A stretch of DNA of 19,418 bases from CBDTYW01 sp965364735 (GCA_965364735.1 CBDTYW010000039.1:1-19418); one strand, 5' to 3'; positions 1 through 7,670 are shown, counted from the first letter of the stretch. Translations and numbers: made by a program. Notes: generated by a model from the sequence alone, not told the origin.

Positions 1-183
1 GTGGCGTTGCCGGTTGTAGAACACCTCGATGTAGTCGAACAGGAACGCTCTGGCACCCGCGCGTGTCGCGAAGACCAGGGTTCCTCGGATCTGGGCGACC
101 TCGCTCTTCATCGTGGCCCACACGGTCTCCATCGCGGCGTTGTCCAGCGCCCGGATGCGAGTTCCGGTCGTCCTCAGCAGCAC
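1..183 (-). pseudogene. IS3-family transposase, C-terminal fragment (runs off the left edge)
   Basis: Reading leftward from about 180, the minus strand encodes the end of an IS3-type integrase core: a DNAAME motif (codons 144-127), whose E would be the last catalytic residue of the DDE triad, then WATMKSE, ATRAGARAFLFDYIEVFYN and RQRH at the window edge. This block is characteristic of the C-terminal part of IS3-family OrfB transposases. The parts carrying the two catalytic aspartates are absent: upstream in this frame there is a stop before position 190, and the DNA there is the end of the S8 protease gene. A GTG at 183-181 could be called as a start, but the protein would lack most of its catalytic domain. 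The fragment is therefore a 5'-truncated remnant, on the same strand as the protease. Whether the 3' end is intact cannot be seen. Confidence 0.8.
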
Positions 184-2678
184 CCGTAGGTGGGACCATC
201 ACCGGCGGACATGCGCATGATGACGCTCGCGTCGAGACCTTCGTCGTAGACAATCCGGTAGTCGGACGTGCGTTCGGTGTTGCCGAGCAACCTCCAGGTC
301 CCGACGCCGTCGTAGAGCCCTCCGGCCCACGGGTCGATGCCGACGCCCCCGCCCTCACCCAGATAGGGGCCAGCGTCCGGGAAGTATCTGACGAGGTCTG
401 CGAATGTTGAGCCGATCGTCAGATCGGTCCCGGAGATCACGACGTCTGGGGTGGCAGCCAGCAACGGCGCGTCCCAGTCCCACCCGGTGACGGACCATCC
501 GGTCAGCTGCGCCTCGGCTTCGTTCGCCCCACCGAACGTCACGCAGAAGTTTCCCCAGCAGGTCTCGCGCAGCACGGGCCACACCCACGCGCCGCCGACA
601 GGTTGCCCCTCGACGTCGGTGTCTTCCTCATCGAACACCCAGAGGTCGACACCTCGGAACAGCCGGCGCGTGTCGTCGGAAGTTGGTGATCCGAACCGTT
701 CGGTCATCTGGGTGACGACCACGTCAGCTGGCGTGCCGAACTCGAGCTCTTCAACAGCATCTTCGGACAGCACCAGCAGCTGGTTGTCGGGGACTGCTGC
801 TGCCGGAGCTCCGGCGCCGTCGCAGCGGACCGCCTGTTCCGCGTCGATCACGCGGAGCCCGTCAAGGTCCGCGGCCGTTGCAGGAGATTCTTTCTTGATC
901 GCCTTCCCCATCCACGGGTCCGGTACCGACACGGGCCGTTCGCCCGCCGCGAGCAGGCAGCTGCGCAGCTGCGATGCGGTGAACTCCGGATGCTGAGCTG
1001 CGACGAGCACAGCAATCCCGGACACGATCGGCGCCGCCATCGACGTCCCGACAGCGCCCGTGTACTTGTCGTTGCCTCGGCACTCGAGCCGGAGCCAACC
1101 CGGGCACGCCCGAGCAGACCAGATCGCGTACTGGTTCTTCAGGGGATGCCCCTCCGCCCATCTGGTCGTGTCGAACCCGCCAGGTGCGGCGATGTCGACG
1201 CCCGGACCGAAGTTGGAGAGCGGCACCAACGAGTCATCAGCGTTCGTCGCAGCCACGGTGACGGTGATGTCACGGAACTCCGCGCTGACTGACCCTCCCG
1301 GAGCGTGCTCCCGGGCGTCACGACAGCTGTTGCCTGCGGTCAACACGAACAGCGTGCCCAGACCGGCATCTACCCGCCTTTCCGAGTACGAGTACGCGAT
1401 GTCGAACAGCGCGTTATGGGCGTCGACGACGTGCTGGTCCTCGGTGTAGGCCGGATCGCAGGTGAATTGCGTTCCGAACGACACGTTCACGATCCTCGCG
1501 CCCGACCGCACAGCTTCAAGCGTCCCGTTCAAGAACTGGATAGAGGTCGTCCGATCTTGGTCTTCGAACCCGGTGTCGTAGATCTCGAGGACGTCCAACG
1601 CTTCCCACGCCCACGTGTGCAGCCCGCATGTCCACGCGACACCGGTGATGCCTCGACCGTCGTTCCCGGCCCCGCACGCGAGCGCAGCAACGTGCGTCCC
1701 ATGGCTGTCGGACGGTTTCTGGCCGTCCGGATATGACGCGACAAGGTTGGGGGCGAGCTCATCGTGCGACGTCTGAAACGACGAATCGATCACCGCAAGC
1801 TTGACGTCGCGGTCGCCGGTGGTGAGATCCCACGCTCCCGCAGCGTTCACGGCCTCGAGATGCCAGTTGGTGCCGCCGACCTGTGTGGGGTCGTCCTCCC
1901 AGGATCCGTCTGGGTAGTCGTTGCTGACCTTGTCGTCGCCCGTCACGAACACCTGATGGATGAACGCGTCGTCCACACCGACGATCTGCCGGAACGTGTC
2001 AACATGATCTGCGGCGACGTTGCCGGGCCACGCGATCTGCAGCACCCCTGCGTACGGGATCGCGCCCACGATCACGCCGCCGGTACGGGCTGCGACTTCG
2101 CGGACACGGTCGACCGTGCCGCCGAGATCGTCCACGATGTTCGCGGCCACGATGATCTCGGAAGGGACCCACTGTCCGACCGCCCGGTCTGGGGCGGGCA
2201 CGGCGATCGTGTCCGGGACCGTTGTCGCGTCGCGCCGCTCCACGTCGACGGTCACGTCAACGGTCACATCTGCAGCGTCCGCGCAGCCAGACACGCAGGC
2301 GATGTCCATCGGCACGGTCACCTCGCCGGCGAACCCGACATCGGACCACGCCGCGACCGTGAGCAGGCCGACGTCGGTGGTGGCGTCTGTGACTACCTGG
2401 CCGATGAACGACAGCCCGTCGGCATCTCCGAAGCTCGCCATGTACGTGCCCCCCGGCGCGGCAACGACCAGTGACGCTGTCAGGGTCGCACCGCCCGCCC
2501 CTTCCAGCTGGATCGACTGCGGGAACGCAGGGGCAGCAGTCTGCGGCGCCGCCACCTGCACGGTCTGCGTCAGCAGGACCGTGCATGCTGCGATCACGGC
2601 AGCGGCGAGCGCGCCCACCACGACGAGCCAGTCGACACCGCGGCGGCGGGAGGTCACTTCGTCCACGTCCGATCCCAT
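174..2678 (-). CDS. Membrane-anchored S8 (subtilisin-like) serine protease
   Basis: The protein has 834 residues. Residues 15-37 form a single membrane helix after an RRR motif, so the enzyme is probably anchored and faces outward. Residues about 52-150 look like a beta-sandwich domain. Residues about 155-250 resemble an I9/fervidolysin-type propeptide (VPSEIIVAA, GVLQIAWPG) ending in NDYPD. The catalytic domain spans about 270-620: Asp298 (AVIDSS), His326 (HGTHVAALACG), oxyanion Asn450 (LTAGNS) and Ser546 (GTSMAAPIVSG), so all key residues are present. Residues about 635-834 form a C-terminal region with two similar halves (FGTPADVVVTQ...FGSP and IGSTFADLVRYFPDAG). The Asp motif DSS is a variant of the usual DTG/DSG. 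The start ATG overlaps the stop of the SPOR-like gene by one base (TGATG), which implies translational coupling. The 3' end directly touches a transposase fragment, so the original C terminus may have been altered. The substrate is unknown. Confidence 0.9.
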   Translation of the reverse strand: MGSDVDEVTSRRRGVDWLVVVGALAAAVIAACTVLLTQTVQVAAPQTAAPAFPQSIQLEGAGGATLTASLVVAAPGGTYMASFGDADGLSFIGQVVTDATTDVGLLTVAAWSDVGFAGEVTVPMDIACVSGCADAADVTVDVTVDVERRDATTVPDTIAVPAPDRAVGQWVPSEIIVAANIVDDLGGTVDRVREVAARTGGVIVGAIPYAGVLQIAWPGNVAADHVDTFRQIVGVDDAFIHQVFVTGDDKVSNDYPDGSWEDDPTQVGGTNWHLEAVNAAGAWDLTTGDRDVKLAVIDSSFQTSHDELAPNLVASYPDGQKPSDSHGTHVAALACGAGNDGRGITGVAWTCGLHTWAWEALDVLEIYDTGFEDQDRTTSIQFLNGTLEAVRSGARIVNVSFGTQFTCDPAYTEDQHVVDAHNALFDIAYSYSERRVDAGLGTLFVLTAGNSCRDAREHAPGGSVSAEFRDITVTVAATNADDSLVPLSNFGPGVDIAAPGGFDTTRWAEGHPLKNQYAIWSARACPGWLRLECRGNDKYTGAVGTSMAAPIVSGIAVLVAAQHPEFTASQLRSCLLAAGERPVSVPDPWMGKAIKKESPATAADLDGLRVIDAEQAVRCDGAGAPAAAVPDNQLLVLSEDAVEELEFGTPADVVVTQMTERFGSPTSDDTRRLFRGVDLWVFDEEDTDVEGQPVGGAWVWPVLRETCWGNFCVTFGGANEAEAQLTGWSVTGWDWDAPLLAATPDVVISGTDLTIGSTFADLVRYFPDAGPYLGEGGGVGIDPWAGGLYDGVGTWRLLGNTERTSDYRIVYDEGLDASVIMRMSAGDGPTYGCC

Positions 2679-3346
2679 CAGTCACGTTTCCCGTCGCAGA
2701 CCTCAACCAGGCAGTACCTCGCCTCAGGGTCTCCGGACACTTCGCGCGAGTACGCACCGAAGCCGATCGCTGAGGCCGCCTGCTTCGCGGCGCTCTCAGA
2801 CCGATACGGGCCCGACACGATCGCGAACAGCCCGGGATTCAAGGACTCGTAGAAGTCCGTCCATAGAATGGCGATCTGATCGTCGCGACGCGCATCTGAG
2901 AACCGTGACACCCACACGTCCCTCATCGAGCGCGTGTTCTGCCAAGACCGCTCCTCGGCATTGACCGACTCGAGGACGACAACCCAGTGTGAAACCGCAG
3001 CGTTGAACGGTGCCGACTCGCACCCGACGATGTTCCACGGCGTCTGGAACAGATCAGGCAGAGCCGTCACATCACACCCCGGCCCGATCCGCATGCGCAC
3101 CTCAGCTCCGGCCGCCGCCGGCGTCTGTGCTGCCACAGGAGCAGGCTGGAACGCGAACACTCGGTCGACAGGCGGGTCCATGGGCGCGTCAGCTTCGGCA
3201 GCGTTCACCTCAGCCGCGTCGTCGACAGATCGCGCGACGAGCATCTGCGCGCCCTGCGGCCTCGTGACCACGGTGACGACCGCTCCGGCAGCGACCAGCA
3301 CCAACACGACGACCAACGCGTAGGCCGTGGCGTCGCCGCCCGTCAT
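2678..3346 (-). CDS. Single-pass membrane protein with SPOR-like domain
   Basis: The protein has 222 residues. Residues 9-28 are a hydrophobic helix close to the N terminus, followed by an Ala/Pro-rich linker (about 40-80) and a folded C-terminal part. Residues about 119-203 resemble a SPOR domain: HWVVVLESV at the start, then FYESLNPGLFAIVSGPYRS and a final AYSREV, matching the pattern of SPOR proteins that bind denuded peptidoglycan. Four cysteines (91, 109, 212, 217) could form disulfides outside the cell. The ATG is preceded by GGGGAG seven bases upstream, which supports this start. Its stop overlaps the start of the S8 protease gene by one base, so the two are likely made together and may work at the same envelope site. 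The SPOR call rests on pattern recognition; an unrelated extracytoplasmic fold is possible. Confidence 0.75.
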   Translation of the reverse strand: MTGGDATAYALVVVLVLVAAGAVVTVVTRPQGAQMLVARSVDDAAEVNAAEADAPMDPPVDRVFAFQPAPVAAQTPAAAGAEVRMRIGPGCDVTALPDLFQTPWNIVGCESAPFNAAVSHWVVVLESVNAEERSWQNTRSMRDVWVSRFSDARRDDQIAILWTDFYESLNPGLFAIVSGPYRSESAAKQAASAIGFGAYSREVSGDPEARYCLVEVCDGKRD

Positions 3347-3511
3347 CTGACGCTCCCCGATCTGACTTCACGCGTCCCCCTGGCGCCAACGTCGCAGATC
3401 GAAACTACCGACCGCCTCTTGCGGACGCTGTATGTGCGGGACCGCACCGATTAGCACGGGAGCCTGGCGTAGCGCTCCGCGGACATGGAGCCACGAAGTC
3501 CACCGGCTGCG

Positions 3512-3736
3512 TCAGACGGGTCGTACTCGCACGTGTACGTCGTCTGGACAGACCCGCCCTTCATAGAGCGCCATGATCGTTTCAGCCCAGTCCAAAGGAT
3601 GGCCGTCTGCGCCGGTGGCTTCCAGCACGACGTGTCGTGAGTCAGGGGCTGGCGAAGGTTGAGGCGCGGTGTTGTTCATGCGCACAACCGTGAGATGACG
3701 GCGACGTCGTGCAACCACGTCCGTCGGGCCGCTCAT
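3512..3736 (-). CDS. Small hypothetical protein (74 aa)
   Basis: No family is recognised. The reading frame starts at an ATG 17 bases after the recombinase stop codon, with GGAAG five bases upstream. It encodes an Arg-rich N terminus (VARRRRHLTVVR), a Pro-rich linker and a compact C-terminal part (HVVLEATGADGHPLDW, then ALYEGRVCPDDVHVRVRPV). An internal ATG at 3679 would give a 55-residue version without the basic stretch, but it has no visible ribosome site. The frame also stays open upstream into the recombinase gene, where it is a shadow. Position and spacing suggest it is the last gene of the AbrB-like/recombinase operon. The basic N terminus would fit nucleic-acid binding or a small accessory factor, but that is a guess. 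Confidence 0.45.
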   Translation of the reverse strand: MSGPTDVVARRRRHLTVVRMNNTAPQPSPAPDSRHVVLEATGADGHPLDWAETIMALYEGRVCPDDVHVRVRPV

Positions 3737-3753
3737 GCTGCTTCCGGGTGGCG

Positions 3754-4998
3754 TTAGCCATGCGGCAGCCATTTCGCTTCGGTTGCGGCCAGCGGATGCG
3801 GAAGCCCTGTGACGACCTCGATCGCGAGCGCAAGTTCGTCTCCGCTGACCCGCAGGTACGGCGTGTTCGAATCGGTGCTGCGACGACCGTGACCGAGGAA
3901 CGCCTCGGCGACGCGTTCCCCACAGTTGCGTTCCAGCCGTTGCGCCATCGACTTCCGAAGTGAATGCGTGGTGACGTCGGTGTCTGCCCAAGAGGCTCCG
4001 CGTCGGACCGTTTTCCAGAACGCGGTGTAGTGCGACTCTCCGAGCGCCACAGGCTTCGTCCCGTACCTGGCGCGCAACAACGGTTCGTGGTCATACATGA
4101 CCCCTCGAGACACCGCGAACGTCAGCAGCGTCTCGATCAGCGCTGCCGACACCGGCTGATAGCGTTCCTTGTCGCCTTTCTTGCCGAGCAGAATCGTCTG
4201 CCGGTCCGGGTTGAGGTCCGAAGGACGCAGCCGGATCGCCTCACCCATACGCGCACCTGACTCCAGATGCAGCCAGATCAAGACTCTCCAGAGCTCACTG
4301 TCACTCGCGTCAGTCATCGCGATCTGCTGCAGATGGTCAAGCTCGGAATCGTGCAACGCCCGGGCACCAGCCGTCGACGATCGACTCAGGTCAAACCGTC
4401 GCTTCAGCGTCGAACTGACCGGGCTGGTCGCGAGATGGCCACGCTCGACCGCGAGCGTGAAGAAGTAGTTCAAGGCATGCAGGAGGCTGCGGACCGCGCC
4501 GTGCCCGATGGTAAGCGGGAGCCGTACGTCGGCATCGGAAATGTCGTCCAACGTCGTGTCCGGGACATGCACGCGACGTTCTGCGAGCAGCGCACGTCGG
4601 GACCGTCCGCGTGCGACCGCCTGGGTTCGACGGAGCGTCCACATCAGAAGACGTTCAAGCTGTTCACCGGTGACCTCGTGTAGCAGTAGCTCTCCGAGCG
4701 GTCGGTGTCCCCCACAGATCTGGGCGCACGCTGACGCGTCACGCGGCGCGCCTGTCGCGTTCGGCTCCACACATGCACCAACCTCTGCGAGCCGCCGGAA
4801 ACCGGTCCCGTAGGTGTCACGCGTGCGTTCGTTGATGATCGACGCGGACGCTGCCGGCACGAACTGCGCGACGGTGATCGTGGACGTCGATCTGGCGCTG
4901 TTCGCGGTGAACACCGCGACCTGTTCGGCCAGCAGCTCGGTCTGTCGGGCCAAATCGGCAAGGAAAGACGGGGTGGAGTCGGACAGGTCAGCTGGCAT
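3754..4998 (-). CDS. Tyrosine recombinase/integrase
   Basis: The chosen ATG (4998) has AGGAG six bases upstream, giving 414 residues; an in-frame start at 5070 would add 24 low-complexity residues inside the preceding gene. The N-terminal half holds a SAM-like core-binding region. The C-terminal catalytic domain shows the family's residues in order: Arg in ESGARMGEAIRL, Lys in LGKKGDKERYQPVS, His-x-x-Arg in THSLRKSMAQRL, His in FLGHGRRS, and the nucleophile Tyr in NTPYLRVSGDEL. All appear present, so the enzyme is probably active in strand exchange at attachment sites. Its start lies 11 bases inside the AbrB-like gene, indicating coupling. Nearby are a truncated permease gene and palindromes at 5773-5804, consistent with a mobile-element integrase. 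Phage, ICE or passive island origin cannot be told apart here. Confidence 0.93.
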   Translation of the reverse strand: MPADLSDSTPSFLADLARQTELLAEQVAVFTANSARSTSTITVAQFVPAASASIINERTRDTYGTGFRRLAEVGACVEPNATGAPRDASACAQICGGHRPLGELLLHEVTGEQLERLLMWTLRRTQAVARGRSRRALLAERRVHVPDTTLDDISDADVRLPLTIGHGAVRSLLHALNYFFTLAVERGHLATSPVSSTLKRRFDLSRSSTAGARALHDSELDHLQQIAMTDASDSELWRVLIWLHLESGARMGEAIRLRPSDLNPDRQTILLGKKGDKERYQPVSAALIETLLTFAVSRGVMYDHEPLLRARYGTKPVALGESHYTAFWKTVRRGASWADTDVTTHSLRKSMAQRLERNCGERVAEAFLGHGRRSTDSNTPYLRVSGDELALAIEVVTGLPHPLAATEAKWLPHG

Positions 4999-5725
4999 GG
5001 GCGAGCTCCTGCGTGGCGTCGATGACGGTGAGCTCGTCAGCCGCAGAGCTGCCGATCTCCGCGACGCCAAGTGCGGGGTCAGCGACGTCGAGCGGGAAGT
5101 ACAGATCTGCGTTGGTTCTGGTGATGACCGCGACCGCCGACTCGACGATCACGACGTCGCGTGCCTGGTCAACCAGCATGTGGACCTCGTCGCCGTCGGC
5201 GATACCGAGCACGTCACGGGTCGCGCGCTTGAGCTTGAGCCGCAACGAGCTGTCAAGCGTCGAGCCGGCTCCGCGTGGAGCCGGACAATCCGGCCCGGTC
5301 CTGGTGACGATGACCTTGCCGGCGTGGACGAACAGATCCAGCGGCGTGGTGGCGTCCCAGCCGAGCATCCGTGCCGCGGTCGCAGCTGACGCGCGCCCGC
5401 CGTCAACGCGCACGTACAACGCTCGGCCGTCGAACGGGACCTGCGCGTCGAGCTGGCGGCGGCGCTCGGCATGTGCGCGCATCGCGGCGAGCTGACGGTC
5501 AGGACCGGCGACCTCGGTCCGGGCACCGGTCAGACCGGCCTTGTGGCGGTCGATCAGCGACATCGGCGCCGAAGCCTGACGGGCGATGGTGTGGCGTTGT
5601 TTGGTGTTCATGGCTTCGACGGTCCGGAACGGCTGCTCTGCGCAACCGCGGCCAAGCGCCGCGCGATCAGGTGCGCGTTCGGCGCTCTCCTGGTGGGTCG
5701 GTCGGGCTGTCAGTGCACGGTTCAC
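4988..5725 (-). CDS. Protein with two AbrB/SpoVT-like halves, upstream of the recombinase
   Basis: No named family is recognised, but the fold can be guessed. With a GTG start at 5725 (GGAGG 11 bases upstream) the protein has 245 residues; an ATG at 5611 would give 207 residues but has no good ribosome site. After a basic N-terminal stretch (QRHTIARQ, AERRRQ) there are two beta-rich stretches. The first (about 95-144) is VPFDGRALYVRVDGG...LDLFVHAGKVIVTRTG. The second (about 155-198) is STLDSSLRLKLKRATRDVLG, IADGDEVHMLVDQARDVVIV. The second closely follows the AbrB/SpoVT swapped-hairpin pattern (D-S-x-x-R...L-x-A-x-R-D-x-L-G-x-x-x-G-D-E-V), which binds DNA as a dimer; the first looks like a diverged copy. 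A tail of about 45 residues follows. The gene overlaps the recombinase start by 11 bases, so it may regulate the operon or steer recombination. Confidence 0.7.
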   Translation of the reverse strand: MNRALTARPTHQESAERAPDRAALGRGCAEQPFRTVEAMNTKQRHTIARQASAPMSLIDRHKAGLTGARTEVAGPDRQLAAMRAHAERRRQLDAQVPFDGRALYVRVDGGRASAATAARMLGWDATTPLDLFVHAGKVIVTRTGPDCPAPRGAGSTLDSSLRLKLKRATRDVLGIADGDEVHMLVDQARDVVIVESAVAVITRTNADLYFPLDVADPALGVAEIGSSAADELTVIDATQELAHAS

Positions 5726-5771
5726 ATCGTTGCCATCCTCCGCGCCAGCCTCGACCGGCCCCGGAAGGCCT

Positions 5772-5804
5772 TCGAAACCCGGTTTCGTCGAAAGGAAAGT
5801 TTCC
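5772..5804. repeat. Palindrome cluster, candidate attachment or operator site
   Basis: CGAAACC-C-GGTTTCG (5773-5787) is a perfect palindrome with 7-base arms around one base. GGAAA-G-TTTCC (5794-5804) is a second palindrome with 5-base arms. The hexamer TCGAAA occurs twice in direct orientation (5772-5777 and 5788-5793), 16 bases apart. The cluster lies between the start of the AbrB-like/recombinase operon and the broken 5' edge of the TauE/SafE gene. Inverted arms of this size are typical of tyrosine-recombinase core sites and of operators for dimeric regulators. The second copy expected for an attachment site would lie left of this window and cannot be checked. Confidence 0.45.
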
Positions 5805-5814
5805 CAGGAAGTGT

Positions 5815-6171
5815 GGTGAGAGCATCGGCTTCCTGCTGGCGCTCGGCACGAGCGTCGTCGATGCGGGCATCGTCCTCGCGCTCCTCGGCGGCGGGCTGAT
5901 CGCGGCCCCGATCGCAGCGTGGCTCGTGCGCCGGGTGAACCCGAACCTGCTCGGCGCCAGCGTCGGAGGGCTCCTCGTGGCGACCAACGCACGCACGCTG
6001 CTGCTCGCGCTCGAGGTCGGTGTCACTGCCCGGGTCGCGGTCTACGTGGTCCTCGCCATCGCCTGGGGCGCCGCGCTGGCCGCCGCCACACGCCGGATCC
6101 GCAGGCAGCAGGCGAACCTGCCGACGCCGCCTCCCCCGACGCTCGTCGGCGCGGGCCAGCACGCGTCCTGA
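5815..6171 (+). pseudogene. TauE/SafE-family permease, 3' remnant
   Basis: The frame encodes the last part of a TauE/SafE-type anion exporter: SIGFLLALGTSVVDAG, a Gly-rich helix (LALLGGGLIAAPIAAWLVRR), then NPNLLGASVGGLLVATNARTLL, another membrane helix (VAVYVVLAIAWGAALAAAT) and a polar tail ending at TGA 6169-6171. The pattern Gly-rich helix, AAP.AAW, ARR/VRR and then a final helix is characteristic of the second half of this family, which usually has about 250-300 residues and two repeats. Here only about 118 residues remain. There is no start codon near the left edge, and the frame continues leftward into DNA with no permease similarity. The break coincides with the edge of the recombinase region, so the missing 5' part was probably separated by element insertion or deletion. 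Confidence 0.8.
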
Positions 6172-6194
6172 GCGGTCAGCCCTGACGACGTGCC

Positions 6195-6209
6195 GGAGCG
6201 GGCCGCTCC
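6195..6209. terminator. Hairpin between converging genes
   Basis: GGAGCGG-G-CCGCTCC is a perfect GC-only inverted repeat, in practice a 6-bp stem with a 3-base loop. It sits between the end of the TauE/SafE remnant (+) and the end of the HNH gene (-), a usual place for a two-way terminator. There is no T-run on either side, so the role is likely but not certain. Confidence 0.4.
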
Positions 6210-6254
6210 CCGTCGTGGGGCGGCCTGCTCGGCGTGCATGTGGTGGTTTGGGGT

Positions 6255-7670
6255 TCAGGCTGCTCGGTACAGCGCCACCGGACTCGACGTCATCACGAGC
6301 TCAGGAACAGCTGGATCGGGCCACCCCGGATCCGGACGATCCACGAACCGCCGTTTCCGCGTCGGACCTCGCGGTTCCAGCAGAGACGGCTGCCGATGCA
6401 ACCGCCCGGTCGCCAGATGTGTGACGACCCGCGCCCCGTCTGCTTCGGTGACCGACCAGACGCCGGCGCCCTTCTCACGATGATGGGTCCGACACAACGG
6501 CCCGAGGTTCTCGATCGAGGTCGCCCCACCGAGGTGGTGCGGCGTGTGATGGTCGAGATCGCAGAGCATCGCGGCCAGGTCGCAGCCTGCGACGATGCAG
6601 CGCGGGAACAGCGCATGGATGGTGTCGCGCAGCCAGCCCGGAGGCCGGTAGACGCTTGCCCCGACCTGGCTCACGATGCCCGTGTCGTCGTGGACCACGA
6701 GGCGGACGTGCGCGCCTCCGTCGGCGATCTCCCGGACCTTGTTGCCGGAAACCGGCGCGGACCCGCCGAACAGCTTGGTGAGCAGACGTCCCGGCTCATC
6801 GGTGATGCCCGCGAGCGAGTCCAACGTCGCGGTCAACGTCAACGTCGGCACCGCAACCTTCGTCACCTCACCGTCACGACCGGCGAGCGAGTCCTTCGCG
6901 ATCCCGACGAGCGCCGCAGCCTGGGCGGCCTGCAACGTTGCGGCGTTGCGGCCCCGTGCGTCGTCATCGATCGACGCTTCCAACGTGAGGCCGCCCGCCT
7001 GCATCTGCTGCTCGAGCGCGGACATCACGGTCTGGAACCCGACGGCGCCGTACCGGGCGTCGATGGTGCCGCCGCCGAACAGATCCGGCGTGGCCTTCAA
7101 CGACACGGCCCGCTCGGCACGATCCTCGGCACCCTCCAGCACGGAGTCGAGCGAGCGGGCGTTCTCGAGGGTCCGCTCGACGATCCAGTCCGCCTCGACC
7201 GCCAGCTCAGCAGCGCGCAGGCCTTCCAGATCGTGGGCGAGCATCGCGTCGAGCGTGTCGGCCTTCACGTCGGCGATCCGGTGACAGCCACGCGAGATCT
7301 CGCGCACCTGCGAGGTCGACAGCTCACCCGAACGCGCCGCCGCATCCAGCGTCGGCATCTTGCGACGTGCCCGCGACACGCGGGCAAGGTCAGCGCGTTC
7401 GGTCCGGGTGATCTGGCACTCGGCCGCGAGCAACACCCGCGTCGGCAACCCGACCATCGGCGCAGACTCCGCAACGACGACCGCGTCAGCCAACGCCGCA
7501 GCGACCCGGTCGAGCTCCCGAGCCAGGAGCACGACCTGCTGCTGCGCGACCGGAAGGCCACGAAGGTCGGAGCCGCCCGAGGTGGCGTCGACGGTCACGA
7601 ACGCCCGGCTGTCTGCCGGCCAGGCATCCGCGTCAAGCGCGGGATGTGGTGGCTGCGGCGGCTGGTTCAT
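6255..7670 (-). CDS. DUF222 / HNH endonuclease-domain protein (13E12-like)
   Basis: With the ATG at 7670 the protein has 471 residues; a GTG at 7742 would add 24 residues of non-typical sequence. The N-terminal two thirds is helical and Ala/Arg/Glu-rich (LLAAECQITRTERADLARVSRAR, LSTSQVREISRGCHRIAD), as in the DUF222 region of actinobacterial 13E12-repeat proteins. The C-terminal HNH module spans about 358-400: Cys358 and Cys363 (RCIVAGC), then DLDHHTPHHLGG with His374/375, Asn388 in IENLGPLC, Cys393, and His396/397 in CRTHH. All metal and catalytic positions of an HNH nuclease appear to be present. Such genes occur in many copies in actinobacterial genomes and their substrate is not established. 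The gene stands alone, converging with the permease remnant and diverging from the small membrane-protein gene. Confidence 0.88.
   Translation of the reverse strand: MNQPPQPPHPALDADAWPADSRAFVTVDATSGGSDLRGLPVAQQQVVLLARELDRVAAALADAVVVAESAPMVGLPTRVLLAAECQITRTERADLARVSRARRKMPTLDAAARSGELSTSQVREISRGCHRIADVKADTLDAMLAHDLEGLRAAELAVEADWIVERTLENARSLDSVLEGAEDRAERAVSLKATPDLFGGGTIDARYGAVGFQTVMSALEQQMQAGGLTLEASIDDDARGRNAATLQAAQAAALVGIAKDSLAGRDGEVTKVAVPTLTLTATLDSLAGITDEPGRLLTKLFGGSAPVSGNKVREIADGGAHVRLVVHDDTGIVSQVGASVYRPPGWLRDTIHALFPRCIVAGCDLAAMLCDLDHHTPHHLGGATSIENLGPLCRTHHREKGAGVWSVTEADGARVVTHLATGRLHRQPSLLEPRGPTRKRRFVDRPDPGWPDPAVPELVMTSSPVALYRAA

Noticed and set aside
3459..3478. Weak hairpin GGAGC/GCTCC as a possible terminator of the recombinase operon
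   Set aside because: Only five base pairs with a 10-base loop and no T-run; too weak to list.
5761..5790. A T-loop-like string (ggtttcg) suggesting the 3' end of a tRNA at the integration edge
   Set aside because: No acceptor stem, anticodon arm or CCA could be matched on either strand.
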